A stretch of 64,000 nt of DNA, taken from Micromonospora parva. GTDB lineage: Bacteria > Actinomycetota > Actinomycetes > Mycobacteriales > Micromonosporaceae. The position numbers and the translations under genes were made by a program. Shown here piece after piece: positions 18,165 to 26,434 of this stretch. How positions within the stretch are numbered: the first letter of the stretch is position 1; each line of letters begins with the position of its first letter. The stretch is from the NCBI RefSeq assembly GCF_000718515.1, contig NZ_JNZS01000010.1:124001-188000 (forward strand), given 5' to 3'. The notes under the pieces are model-generated. The model had not been told where the DNA came from, made no database searches, and was given only the letters and a program-made list of their open reading frames with translations.

Positions 18165-19079
18165 ATGAACTGGACCGAGCAGCAGATTCCGCGCCAGGAC
18201 GGCCGGGTGGCAGTGGTCACCGGGGCCAACACCGGGCTGGGCTTCGAGACCGCCCGGCTGCTCGCCGAACGCGGCGCGTCCGTCGTGCTGGCCGTACGCG
18301 ACACCGCGAAGGGCGAACAGGCTGCCGCCCGGATCAACGGCGACGTCTCCGTACGGGAACTGGACCTGACCTCGCTGGAATCGGTGCGCGCCGCCGCGGC
18401 CGGCCTGCACGCCACCCACCAGCGGATCGACCTGTTGATCAACAACGCCGGGGTGATGTACACCCCGAAGCAGACCACCAGAGACGGCTTCGAACTGCAG
18501 TTCGGCACCAACCACCTGGGCCACTTCGCCCTCACCGGACTGCTGCTCGACCTGCTGCTGCCGGTGCCCGGCTCCCGGGTGGTCACGGTCAGCAGCGTCG
18601 GTCACCGCATCCGCGCCGCCATTCACTTCGACGACCTGCAGTGGCAGCGTTCGTACAGCCGCGTCGCCGCCTACGGCCAGTCGAAGCTCGCCAACCTGAT
18701 GTTCACCTACGAGTTGCAGCGCCGGCTCGCCGCGCACGGCACCACCGTCGCGGTGGCCGCACACCCCGGCGTCTCCAACACCGAACTGGTCCGCAACGCC
18801 CCGGCGGTCGTCCGCGCGCCGATCACCTGGCTCGCCCCGGTGATCACCCAGCCCGCCGCGGCGGGCGCGCTGCCCACGCTGCGGGCCGCCACCGACCCGT
18901 CCGTCCTCGGCGGGCAGTACTACGGCCCCGACGGCCTCGGCGAGACGCGCGGCAACCCGAGACTGGTCACCTCCAGCCCCGAGTCCTACGACCTGGCCGT
19001 GCAGCAACGCCTCTGGGCCGTCTCGGAAGACCTCACCGGCGTGCGGTTCCCGCTCGGCCAGGCAGTCGCCGCAGCCTGA
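18165..19079 (+). CDS. SDR oxidoreductase, retinol/protochlorophyllide-dehydrogenase-like
   Basis: A 304-residue SDR of the long 'retinol dehydrogenase-like' group common in actinomycetes. [20 protein letters not shown] binds [24 protein letters not shown] and [17 protein letters not shown] follow; the catalytic Ser is in [11 protein letters not shown] and the Tyr-x3-Lys in [19 protein letters not shown] six bases upstream supports the ATG at 18165; the open frame extends 23 codons further but over the operators. Substrate unknown. It is regulated with, and probably by, the divergent TetR gene. Confidence 0.92.
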   Translation: MNWTEQQIPRQDGRVAVVTGANTGLGFETARLLAERGASVVLAVRDTAKGEQAAARINGDVSVRELDLTSLESVRAAAAGLHATHQRIDLLINNAGVMYTPKQTTRDGFELQFGTNHLGHFALTGLLLDLLLPVPGSRVVTVSSVGHRIRAAIHFDDLQWQRSYSRVAAYGQSKLANLMFTYELQRRLAAHGTTVAVAAHPGVSNTELVRNAPAVVRAPITWLAPVITQPAAAGALPTLRAATDPSVLGGQYYGPDGLGETRGNPRLVTSSPESYDLAVQQRLWAVSEDLTGVRFPLGQAVAAA

Positions 19080-19123
19080 CCGTGCCGAGGGTGCTGGCCG
19101 GCACTGCGCCGTTCGGGGAGGTG

Positions 19124-19170
19124 GGTCCCTGTGGAGCTGATATCACAGACGATTCAGCTCCACAGGGACC
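19124..19170. terminator. Perfect 17-bp hairpin repeat between convergent genes
   Basis: Perfect arms GGTCCCTGTGGAGCTGA (19124-19140) and TCAGCTCCACAGGGACC (19154-19170) enclose a 13-base loop. It separates the convergent SDR and rph genes, so a bidirectional terminator role is likely. The loop and inner arms recur at 10464-10495 and 38367-38497, which marks it as a dispersed element family. Confidence 0.75.
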
Positions 19171-19330
19171 GAACGTCGCGGTGCCCGCCGGCCCGCTCGT
19201 CGCGCAGATACTGGCACGTCCACTCCGCGAAGGTCGTGAGCGGAATGCCGAGGGCCCGCGCGTGCTCCGGGCGGGCGGGTTGCCCGATCGCATTCATCTG
19301 TTCATGGGAGATGCCGGCACGTTCCGGCAT
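19154..19330 (-). pseudogene. 58-codon 3' fragment, possibly of an NmrA-type reductase
   Basis: Minus-strand frame from ATG 19330 to TGA 19154-19156 reads MPERAGISHEQMNAIGQPAR followed by PEHARALGIPLTTFAEWTCQ and ends with SLWS inside the hairpin arm. It has good coding character, with the open frame reaching up to about 19369 into the end of rph in a different frame. The EHARALGIPLTTF tail recalls the C-termini of NmrA-like NAD(P)-binding proteins, but I am unsure. It is most simply the tail of a gene whose body was lost, now abutting rph; a functional 58-residue protein is less likely. Confidence 0.4.
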
Positions 19331-19356
19331 TCCTGCGGCGATCGCCTCCTCCTCGG

Positions 19357-21984
19357 TCAGGACAGGATCTCGACGTACCCGTCGCTGCCGTGCACGCGGA
19401 TCCGCTGGCCATCCTTGATCAGCCGGGTCGCGTCGAGCACGCTGACGACCGCCGGCAGGCCGTACTCCCGCGCGATCACCGCGCCGTGCGTCATCAACCC
19501 GCCGACCTCCGTCACCAGGCCGGCGATGCCGACGAACAGGGGCGTCCAGCTGGGGTCGGTGTGGGTCGTGACGAGGATGTCACCCGCTTCGAGATCAGCC
19601 TGCGCCATGTCCAGGATGACGCGGGCGCGCCCGTCGACAGTCCCGGCGGACACCGGCACACCGACCAGCGCACCGGCCGGCACGTCGTCGCGCCGGTACG
19701 ATCCGGTGATCATCTCGCCGTCCGAGGTGAGCACCCGGGGCGGGGTGAGCGCCTGGTCCGTCCGGAACGCGTCCCGCCGTCGCCGGATCAGGTCGACGTC
19801 CACCCGCTGCGACCGGACGACCTCGTGGAACTCCCCGAACGTGAGGTAGAAGGCGTCTTCGGTAGCGGTGAGGACGCCGGCCCGTACCAGCCGCTCGGCC
19901 TCGGCCAGCAGGGCCTGCTTGTAGATGAAGTAGCGGCTGATGATGTCGTACTTCGGGTACTCCCGGTAGCCGATGAAGGTCCGTACCCGGTCGATCATCC
20001 GTTCGGTCTCGGCGGCCTTCTGCTCCCCGTCCGGCAGCGCCCGCAGGCGCGTCACCACCTCCTGCGCCTTGCGCTGCGCCTGCTGCCGGCCCTGCTCGAA
20101 GCGCCGCCGGGCGGCGCCCGGCTCGAAGAGCTTGACGTTGTCGAGGAGCACCGGCACGAGGGTGCTCGGGCGTTCGCTCCACCGCGGCCGGGTGATGTCG
20201 ATCTCGCCGACGCAGCGCATCCCGTACCGGTCGAGGTACGCCTCGATGGCGGCGCGCGCCTCGGCCCCGCCGGCGACCTTCGGCAGCTCGTCGAGGAAGT
20301 CGTCGTCCGCGACGCCCTGCAGGAACGCCACCACCTCCGGGTGCGGACGGATCACGTCGGCGACGTCCAGCAACGCCAACCCCATCTCCGAGGTGATGTT
20401 GCCGGGGGCGGAGAGGGTGAGGGTGTCCGCCGCGTTCTTCTCGCCCAGCCATTCGTGCAGCCGGTCGTTGAGCCACCAGGTGGCCTCCATGCCCGCCATG
20501 ATCGCCCGCATGTTCAGCGGATCGGCGAGGACCCGCTTGTGTTCCTGGAAGGCCTCCAGCAGGAAGTCGAACAGCGCCGTACCGGTCACCGTCGCGATGT
20601 CGCGCCGCAGGGTGGCGATGGACGCCTCGCTGCGCGCGATCAGCTCGGGCACGATCGTCGGATCGGCCTCGACCGACGCGCCGCCGCTCGGCAGCCTGGC
20701 CGGACCGGCACCGCTCGGGGGCGTCGTCGGAATGAAGCCGGGCCGGTCGAGGAGGCTCTCCAACGCGTCCTTCGTCAGCGGATCGGACTTCCCGACCATC
20801 TCCAGGAAACCGGTGCGGCTCACCGGCGAGGCCAGCAGCCCGGTGGCGTCGACGAACAACCTGCCGCCGGCCTCCCGCATCTGGGCGATGGCCGTCAACT
20901 GCCACATGGACAGCCCCAGGGGCCGCATGGCGTCGGTCATCATCTGCTGGTGACCGACCGAGAGGTAGACGTGGTTCTCCTGGTCGTCGGCCGCGGGAAC
21001 GGGGAACAGCGTGGTGATCGGCCGGCTCTGCACGATCTGGAAGTCGTCGTCGACCAGGCACCACTCGATGTCCTGCGGACGGCCGAAGTGCGCCTCGATC
21101 CGTCGCCCGAGCCGCACCAGCCGGAGGACCTGCTCCTGCGTCAGCGCCGGCTGGTCCCGCCGCTGCGCCTCGATCGCCACCTCCCGCGTTCCGCCGCCGG
21201 GCACGGCAGCGACAGCACGCTGTTTGACGGCGACCGACCCGGCCACCACCTCCCCGTCACGCACCCGGAAGACGTCCGGGTTCACCAGGCCGGACACCAG
21301 GGCCTCGCCGAGGCCGAAGCTGGCGTCCACCGTCGCGACCTTCCGGTTGCCCGTCACCGGGTCCGCCGTGAACAGGATGCCCGCCGCATCCGGAAAAACC
21401 ATCTTCTGTACGACGACAGCCATCTGAACCGTCCGGTGGTCGACACCGTTGCGCAGGCGGTAGATGACGGCCCGCTCGGTGAACAGCGACGCCCAGCATC
21501 GGCTGACGTGCCGCAGGATCGCCGCCGACCCCACCACGTTCAGGTAGGTGTCCTGCTGCCCGGCAAAGGACGCCGTCGGTGTGTCCTCCGCCGTCGCGCT
21601 GGAGCGCACGGCGTAGGCGGCCTCCTCGCCGAACCGGGCGAGCGCGCCGGTGATCGCGGCGGCCAGGTCACCCGGGATCGCGGTCTCCTCGATGCTGCGG
21701 CGGATCGCCGCGCTGAGCGTCCGAATCGCCTCCGCGTCGTCCGGGCTCAGCCGCGACAGCTGTTCGAGCTGGTCGTCGACCGCCGGCACCTGCGCCATGA
21801 CCTGCCGGAAGGCGGCTGTCGTCACGCAGAATCCGGCGGGCACCCGAATGCCGTCGACCCGGGCCAGCGCGCCCAGGTGCGCCGCCTTGCCGCCGACGAC
21901 CGACACCTGCGTCTCGTCCACCTCTCGAAGATCCACCAGCGGTACCCGGTCGCCGCGGTCCTCGCCCATCGACAACACATCCAC
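19357..21984 (-). CDS. rph: Rifamycin phosphotransferase (rifampin inactivation)
   Basis: An 875-residue three-domain phosphotransferase. It uses ATP and water to phosphorylate the ansa-chain hydroxyl of rifamycins. Residues 1-330 form the ATP-grasp part (VSVVGGKAAHLGALARVDG, YAVRSSATAEDTPTASFAGQ, GILFTADPVTGNRKVATVDA). The middle part (about 345-760) carries PGNITSEMGLALLDVADVI. The C-terminal swivelling domain has the phospho-carrier His833 in GGLMTHGAVIAREYGLPAVV. Length and order fit Rph; a PEP synthase is less likely because it lacks the C-terminal PEP barrel. GTG 21984 is used as start, with ATG 21969 as alternative. The upstream RAE palindrome (22042-22062) strongly supports rifamycin-induced expression. 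Confidence 0.9.
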   Translation of the reverse strand: MDVLSMGEDRGDRVPLVDLREVDETQVSVVGGKAAHLGALARVDGIRVPAGFCVTTAAFRQVMAQVPAVDDQLEQLSRLSPDDAEAIRTLSAAIRRSIEETAIPGDLAAAITGALARFGEEAAYAVRSSATAEDTPTASFAGQQDTYLNVVGSAAILRHVSRCWASLFTERAVIYRLRNGVDHRTVQMAVVVQKMVFPDAAGILFTADPVTGNRKVATVDASFGLGEALVSGLVNPDVFRVRDGEVVAGSVAVKQRAVAAVPGGGTREVAIEAQRRDQPALTQEQVLRLVRLGRRIEAHFGRPQDIEWCLVDDDFQIVQSRPITTLFPVPAADDQENHVYLSVGHQQMMTDAMRPLGLSMWQLTAIAQMREAGGRLFVDATGLLASPVSRTGFLEMVGKSDPLTKDALESLLDRPGFIPTTPPSGAGPARLPSGGASVEADPTIVPELIARSEASIATLRRDIATVTGTALFDFLLEAFQEHKRVLADPLNMRAIMAGMEATWWLNDRLHEWLGEKNAADTLTLSAPGNITSEMGLALLDVADVIRPHPEVVAFLQGVADDDFLDELPKVAGGAEARAAIEAYLDRYGMRCVGEIDITRPRWSERPSTLVPVLLDNVKLFEPGAARRRFEQGRQQAQRKAQEVVTRLRALPDGEQKAAETERMIDRVRTFIGYREYPKYDIISRYFIYKQALLAEAERLVRAGVLTATEDAFYLTFGEFHEVVRSQRVDVDLIRRRRDAFRTDQALTPPRVLTSDGEMITGSYRRDDVPAGALVGVPVSAGTVDGRARVILDMAQADLEAGDILVTTHTDPSWTPLFVGIAGLVTEVGGLMTHGAVIAREYGLPAVVSVLDATRLIKDGQRIRVHGSDGYVEILS

Positions 21985-22041
21985 GTCGCGCCCCCGTCAC
22001 CTCGTTTGTGCTGGTCCGGCCGCCGATTCTGCGCCACGACC

Positions 22042-22062
22042 GGGGTCTTGCGGCAAGCCCCC
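22042..22062 (-). promoter_or_regulatory. Rifamycin-associated element (RAE) upstream of rph
   Basis: A 21-bp near-perfect palindrome with core CTTGC-G-GCAAG flanked by GGGG on one side and CCCCC on the other, with one mismatched pair. It matches the RAE known upstream of rifamycin-inactivating genes in actinomycetes. On the minus strand its TTGCCG could serve as a -35 box with CAGAAT (22025-22030) about 19 bases downstream; that promoter is an inference. Confidence 0.8.
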
Positions 22063-22078
22063 AGGTGCGATATACGTT

Positions 22079-22118
22079 AGAAGTGGCAGGGAGTGTGATC
22101 TCCTTGCCGCTTCTTTTT
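22079..22118 (+). terminator. Hairpin with T-run between DUF4396 gene and rph
   Basis: Fifteen-base arms AGAAGTGGCAGGGAG and CTCCTTGCCGCTTCT pair with two G-T-type mismatches around a 6-base loop and are followed by TTTT on the plus strand. As a hairpin it should also end minus-strand transcripts of the DUF4396 gene and so insulate rph from read-through. Confidence 0.6.
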
Positions 22119-22136
22119 GGCGGCCGATCGCGGCGC

Positions 22137-22832
22137 TCACTCGTCGGGGCGCGGCTCGATGCGCAGCCGTCGGCCGATCTGCCAGGAGGCGGTGGGCCAG
22201 GCCGTGACGAAGCCGGCGATCAGCCCGAGCTGACCGAGGAACCAGAACGTCGGGTTGTCGGGTCGCAGTGGTGGCTCCGGAAAGAACATGTGATGCGCGA
22301 CCGTCAACCACGCGAACAACGCCGCCTCGAACACGGTGATGGTCAGCAGCTCGATCCTGCCCACGCCCGACAGCGCGTTCCCGACCTTCGCGAGGCCGCG
22401 CCCCGGCCCGGCGAAGTACCGGAAGAGCACGGCTATCGTCACCGCCGCCAGATAGTCGCCGGCGTAACCGACCCAGAGCGGGTCCTTCGCCGGGTCGAAT
22501 CTCACCGCGAACAGGGCGACCTCGGCGACGACGAAGCCGAGGGCGCAGTGGGCGCCGCAGCGGGACACGTGGGTGACGACGATGCCCCGGCGGGGCCGTC
22601 GCGGTCGATCCTCCCGCCGACGCTGGGCGAACGTCTCGGGCCGGCCCCAGTTCCAGTAGAGGCGGACGGCGGCCAGGCCGACATAGAGGACGGTCACCAG
22701 CCAGACGATCTCCATGACCCTGACCGGCTGACGGTGCCCGCGAAGATAGGTGTCGGCGAGGACGATCGCGAAACTGACCGCGCCGACCGTGAGGGACGCC
22801 CACGAGAGCGCCACGAGCCACGTCGGTTGCAT
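22137..22832 (-). CDS. DUF4396 membrane protein
   Basis: A 231-residue membrane protein that fits DUF4396. An N-terminal pair of helices (WLVALSWASLTVGAVSFAIV and MEIVWLVTVLYVGLAAVRLY) precedes a cytoplasmic Arg-rich loop. A Cys/His segment, VSRCGAHCALGFVVAEV, starts the conserved half, followed by YAGDYLAAVTIAVLFRYFAG and two C-terminal helices with AWLTVAHHMFFPEPP. The conserved Cys/His/Asp in membrane helices suggest metal or redox chemistry, though no function is established. ATG 22832 has GGAGG upstream; an open frame continues to 22934. Its end is separated from rph by a hairpin. Confidence 0.8.
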   Translation of the reverse strand: MQPTWLVALSWASLTVGAVSFAIVLADTYLRGHRQPVRVMEIVWLVTVLYVGLAAVRLYWNWGRPETFAQRRREDRPRRPRRGIVVTHVSRCGAHCALGFVVAEVALFAVRFDPAKDPLWVGYAGDYLAAVTIAVLFRYFAGPGRGLAKVGNALSGVGRIELLTITVFEAALFAWLTVAHHMFFPEPPLRPDNPTFWFLGQLGLIAGFVTAWPTASWQIGRRLRIEPRPDE

Positions 22833-23011
22833 CCCCGCCCCCTCCGCACTCCGCTCCCAGAGCCTCCCGGAACCGAACGTGAGGGGGATTGAATGGCCGG
22901 TGTCGGCGGCCGAGGGCACCTCGCAGTCTGTCACGCCGCACCCGTACGGGCCGGAGGATCGGGTGTTGCGCAGGACGGCCGGCTCCGCCGACGAGAAAAG
23001 CTGACCTATAG

Positions 23012-23027
23012 CATAATTTTCGCCGTG
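23012..23027 (+). promoter_or_regulatory. -10 box of a probable leaderless promoter
   Basis: CATAAT (23012-23017) lies 7 bases before the GTG start of the TMEM175-like gene, and there is no ribosome site. Transcription would start at or beside the start codon. Confidence 0.45.
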
Positions 23028-23663
23028 CCCCCCAAAAGGGAAATTCCACGGCTAACCCGCGGTTCGGGCCGGTTACTGACCTTCAGCGACGGCGTCTTCG
23101 CGATCGCCGTGACACTTCTGGTGCTGGAGATCCAACCGCCGCATGACTTCGAGCACCTCGTCCAGGGGCTCAGGGCGCTGTGGCCGTCGTACCTGGCGTA
23201 CACGCTGAGCTTCCTGCTCATCGGGCAGGTGTGGGTCAACCACCACGTGATGTTCGACCGGGTCCGGCACGTCGACCGAGGCGTCCTGTTCCTCAACACG
23301 CTGCTCCTGATGGTCATCGCGTTCCTGCCGTTCTCCACCTCCCTGCTGGCCGACGCGTTGCGGGCAGAGCAGGGGCTGCGCGCGGCGGTCGTCGTCTACG
23401 GCGGCACACTGTGGACGGCGGCGGCCCTGTTCAACATCATTTGGGCTCACCTGCGCCGCGCCGGACTACTGGACCCCGGCCTCGGCCCCTGCGGTGCGCG
23501 GGCCATCGGCCGCCGATTCCTCCTCGCGCTGGTCTGGATCGGATCCGGCGTCCTCGTCGGCGCGTTCGCGCCGATCGCCGGCGTCGTCATCATCGCCGGC
23601 TTCCTGCCCGCCTACTACCTGCCCATCCGAGGCGAGTACGGCGAGGACGACCGCGCACCCTAG
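23025..23663 (+). CDS. TMEM175-family (DUF1211) potassium-channel-like protein
   Basis: A 212-residue protein with six predicted transmembrane segments. The first helix has the family signature RLLTFSDGVFAIAVTLLVLE (the FSD motif that lines the ion path in TMEM175). Later helices include YTLSFLLIGQVWVNHHVMF and GVLFLNTLLLMVIAFLPFST. Bacterial members form tetrameric potassium-permeable channels. GTG 23025 gives a short basic N-terminus before the first helix; no ribosome site is present. Its TAG and the TAG of the convergent downstream gene share three bases (23660-23663). Confidence 0.88.
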   Translation: MPPKREIPRLTRGSGRLLTFSDGVFAIAVTLLVLEIQPPHDFEHLVQGLRALWPSYLAYTLSFLLIGQVWVNHHVMFDRVRHVDRGVLFLNTLLLMVIAFLPFSTSLLADALRAEQGLRAAVVVYGGTLWTAAALFNIIWAHLRRAGLLDPGLGPCGARAIGRRFLLALVWIGSGVLVGAFAPIAGVVIIAGFLPAYYLPIRGEYGEDDRAP

Positions 23664-24751
23664 CTGCCGAACTCGACCCCGCTGAGGGAGACGGCGCGGT
23701 ACGCGGCGAGGCGTTCGGCCTGCCCGGTGACGGCCTTACGGGTGGCGTCCGACAGTCGGCGCCACGGCTGGACGGCGACCGTGAACGTCTTGCCGGACTT
23801 GCGGGGGCGCCAGGTGCCGACCAGTTCGCCGTCGACCAGGACCGCGCCCGGGCGACCCAGCACCGGCCACAACTGTTTGGCGTGGGCGCTGTCCGGCACC
23901 AGCGTCGCCCGGTCCTTGGCCTGCAGGAAGAGGTCGTATGGGCCGAGCAGGCGGGTGCCGGTGCCGTCGGCCGACCCCAGCGCCTCCTCGTCCACGGCCA
24001 GCAGGGAACGCACCTCGCCGCCGACGGTCACCTCGATCACGTCGTCGGGCCAGCGTGCCTTGACATCCTTCAGCGGGGCGTCGAGATAGTCGGCCACCTG
24101 CTTCGGCGTGGCCGGGCCGAGCAGACGCAGGTACGCGCGGATGAGGTCGAACCTCTCACCCGCGGCGGCCGCCTTGCGGAACCTGGTGATGCGGTGCAGG
24201 ACCGGCGGTGAGGTGTCAAGCCGCAACTCCAGTCCGGCCCGCACGGCGGCGAGACGGAACGGCATCTCGTAGAGGTGCGTGGCGTCGCACGGCCGGCAGA
24301 ACCGCAGATACGGCTCGGGCAGCGCCGTGGCCAGGCGGCCGGAGACGTCCCCCTTCACCGTCGGTGTGCTGACGATGGCCCGCATCCGGGCGGCGATCTC
24401 GTCCAGGGCCGCGAGAGTGTCGATGCCGGCGGCCTTCAACGGCTTCGCGGCGTCGTAGACGCGCTTGCCCGCGTCGGCCTCGGAGAAGGGCTCGACCGCG
24501 GCCGCCACCTGTGCGATGTCGGGGCGGCGGTAGAGGTGCGGCGCGCCCCGCACGGTCCACAGCAGGACCACGTCCCGGTCGGACAGCGCCCTCACGTCGA
24601 CCCCGCGCACCGCCAACGCCCACCGTGCGCCGTCCGGGCCGGTGTTCTGCACCCCGATGTCCAGGACAGCGGTGTCGGCGAGCGTGCCCTCATCCCGGTC
24701 GAGCTGTTGGGCCCGGACCCGGAAGTTCATCACCTGGTGCCGATCGACCAT
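23660..24751 (-). CDS. Winged-helix AlkZ/YcaQ-like protein
   Basis: A 363-residue 'winged helix DNA-binding domain' protein (HTH_42), the superfamily of AlkZ and YcaQ glycosylases that unhook bulky or cross-linked DNA lesions. Clear features are RWALAVRGVDV and LLWTVRGAPHLYRRPDIAQV in the N-terminal half, LRLLGPATPKQVADYLDAPL as a winged-helix turn, and RLLGPYDLFLQAKDRATLVP plus VLVDGELVGTWRPRKSGKTF at the end. Where catalytic members have Q-x-Q, this protein reads VLDIGVQNTGPDG, so repair activity is uncertain. ATG 24751; it converges on the TMEM175 gene with overlapping stop codons. Confidence 0.82.
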   Translation of the reverse strand: MVDRHQVMNFRVRAQQLDRDEGTLADTAVLDIGVQNTGPDGARWALAVRGVDVRALSDRDVVLLWTVRGAPHLYRRPDIAQVAAAVEPFSEADAGKRVYDAAKPLKAAGIDTLAALDEIAARMRAIVSTPTVKGDVSGRLATALPEPYLRFCRPCDATHLYEMPFRLAAVRAGLELRLDTSPPVLHRITRFRKAAAAGERFDLIRAYLRLLGPATPKQVADYLDAPLKDVKARWPDDVIEVTVGGEVRSLLAVDEEALGSADGTGTRLLGPYDLFLQAKDRATLVPDSAHAKQLWPVLGRPGAVLVDGELVGTWRPRKSGKTFTVAVQPWRRLSDATRKAVTGQAERLAAYRAVSLSGVEFGS

Positions 24752-24969
24752 GTCTGCACAGTAGTTGCGGTGACGTCTGCGGTGGGTCCAGGCGCGCAGC
24801 CCGGCGTGCGGAGCGGGGCGCACCGCCGGGACGTGCTGTCGGCGCCGGACAGACAGCGTCCCCGGGCCGGGGGAGGGGACTCCCTCCGCGCGGCGATCCG
24901 TTCGTCGCGCCACTCAGCCACGGTGATCTCGGAAGGCCGACACCCGGCCAGAGACAGGGAGACGACACT

Positions 24970-25539
24970 GTGACTCGACACCCGCCCGCGCCCGCCCCGC
25001 CACCGACCTGGGCCCGCCGGGCCGGCCACGTGGCCTGGATCGTCCCCGTGCTGGGGTTCATCCCGTTGCACGTGCCGTGGATCCTGGGCATCCCGATGTT
25101 CGCCGATCCCGACCGGTTCCGCGAGTGGTACCACGGTCGCGGCCCCGGGGTGGGGGAGCACCCCGTCGACGGGTTCCTGGGCCTGCCGGCAGGTGCGTTC
25201 TACCTGGGTCTGCTGTGCGTCCTCGCCGGACTCGGCGGGGTTCTGGCGCTGGGACTCATCAAGGACTGGGGTGTGGTCTTCCCCCACTGGGTGCCGTGGC
25301 TGCGCGGACGTCGGGTTCCGCCGTGGGTGCCGCTGACCCCGACGGTGCTCGGCTCCGCCCTGATGATCGGCTACTCGGCGACGCTGCCCTGGCAGTTCGC
25401 CGCTGACCTGTCGGAACCCGGCCGGGAGGACATCTTCACCCCGACCGGTGTCCTGATCGGTCTCCCGCTCCTGCTGGCCTGGACGTTCGCGTTGCCGGTG
25501 GCCGGCTGGTCCTACTACCGCCGTACCCGTCGGCCGTGA
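24970..25539 (+). CDS. Membrane protein of unknown function, four helices
   Basis: A 189-residue integral membrane protein that I do not recognise. The hydrophobic segments are at about 15-40 (WIVPVLGFIPLHVPWILG), 75-97 (AFYLGLLCVLAGLGGVLALG), 125-145 and 162-182 (LIGLPLLLAWTFALPVAGWS). A conserved-looking loop, FADPDRFREWYHGR, follows the first helix, and VPPWVPLTPTVLGSALMIGY precedes the third. The GTG start is preceded by AGGGAG about 9 bases upstream. The Pro-rich N-terminus (HPPAPAPPPTWARR) is cytoplasmic by the positive-inside rule. The upstream open frame (from 24511) is antisense to the winged-helix gene and was discarded. Confidence 0.75.
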   Translation: MTRHPPAPAPPPTWARRAGHVAWIVPVLGFIPLHVPWILGIPMFADPDRFREWYHGRGPGVGEHPVDGFLGLPAGAFYLGLLCVLAGLGGVLALGLIKDWGVVFPHWVPWLRGRRVPPWVPLTPTVLGSALMIGYSATLPWQFAADLSEPGREDIFTPTGVLIGLPLLLAWTFALPVAGWSYYRRTRRP

Positions 25540-25621
25540 CGTGGCCGGTGACGCTGGCCGGGGCTGCCGGCATCCGAGGGCACCCAGCGAATGCGTTGTC
25601 GACGACCGGGCGCTCGTCGCC

Positions 25622-25822
25622 TCAGAGGAGGAGGCCCACTGCGGTCAGCGTCAGCCCGATTGCGGCCATCACGATTCCGGTGAGCCGATATTCCGAAGTT
25701 CTTGCCGGGTCGTATTTGACCAGGCCGAATTGCCCTACCAGGCGGGCCATTCCAATGGGTTGCCACGCCAGCAGTGCGCCAGCCACCACGGAAAACAATC
25801 CGACTATGAGCACGGTGGTCAT
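25622..25822 (-). CDS. Small two-helix membrane protein
   Basis: A 66-residue protein made of two hydrophobic helices (TTVLIVGLFSVVAGALLAWQ and LTGIVMAAIGLTLTAVGLLL) joined by a short loop with FGLVKYDPARTSEY. It looks like the small DUF-type membrane proteins scattered in actinomycetes (for example DUF6199-like), without known role. The ATG is at 25822. It is convergent with the four-helix membrane protein. Confidence 0.6.
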   Translation of the reverse strand: MTTVLIVGLFSVVAGALLAWQPIGMARLVGQFGLVKYDPARTSEYRLTGIVMAAIGLTLTAVGLLL

Positions 25823-26431
25823 CGCCTGATGATAGCGCGATCCCCGCTGAACTTCAGCGGGAGCAATGGTGCGCGACGGCCCGCGCCACAGCGGAGAGGT
25901 GCGTCAGCGGTGTCGGCGACGGTGCCGTGTCACAGCCCCGGCCACCGCCATCGATACCGCCACCACAGCGGCCACTGCCAGCACGATTGATGCTCCAGCG
26001 AGTCCCATAGCGACATCGTACGTCGGCGCGCGTCCCATGTCTCGTCCGGTGCTGGCGGCGCGCGGGGCTGTTTTTAACCGCATTTGTCAAGCCTCCTTTG
26101 ACGCGAGTTCGAGTTCGCCGGAACAATTTCACAAGAGGTTTCCGTCATCGGCGTCGATGGTCACCTTGCCATGGGCTCTCTGGAACTGTTGTGTGCGGGC
26201 TGGACGTCGGGCGGAATACGACGCTCATGATGAGCCCCGCATTCCTGGCCAGGCCGCCAGGGCGATGGTCGTGCTGCGCGCGCTCGGCGCCCGCAGCCGC
26301 GCGGCGACGGTGGCCCGGTCCTCTCCACCGGGTCGACGGGCTGGTCCAGCACCGGCTCGACGACCGGGCGCGGGCCGTCCACGATGGCGCCGGTGTGCCC
26401 GCGCGCGGTGCATCGGCTATCGTGCGCGTCC
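25823..26431. other. 609-base region without a supported gene
   Basis: A spacer with variable base composition; 26040-26230 is clearly less GC-rich. One tiny minus-strand frame, 25904-26008 (34 codons, MGLAGASIVLAVAAVVAVS plus a basic tail), could be a single-helix membrane peptide but lacks a ribosome site. Bases 26240-26420 contain open frames in several phases without protein-like character. No terminator hairpin or repeat stands out. Confidence 0.4.
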
Positions 26432-26434
26432 GTG
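26418..26434 (+). promoter_or_regulatory. -10 box of a probable leaderless promoter
   Basis: TATCGT (26418-26423) lies 8 bases before the GTG of the lipoprotein gene, with no ribosome site. The spacing is that of leaderless actinobacterial transcripts. Confidence 0.45.

Noticed and set aside
19390..22080. An 896-codon plus-strand open frame opposite rph
   Set aside because: Shadow of the rph gene; composition is Arg/Gly/His-rich with no domain signal.
25904..26008. A 34-codon minus-strand single-helix peptide
   Set aside because: Plausible hydrophobic helix but no ribosome site, promoter or conservation evidence; mentioned only in the gap description.
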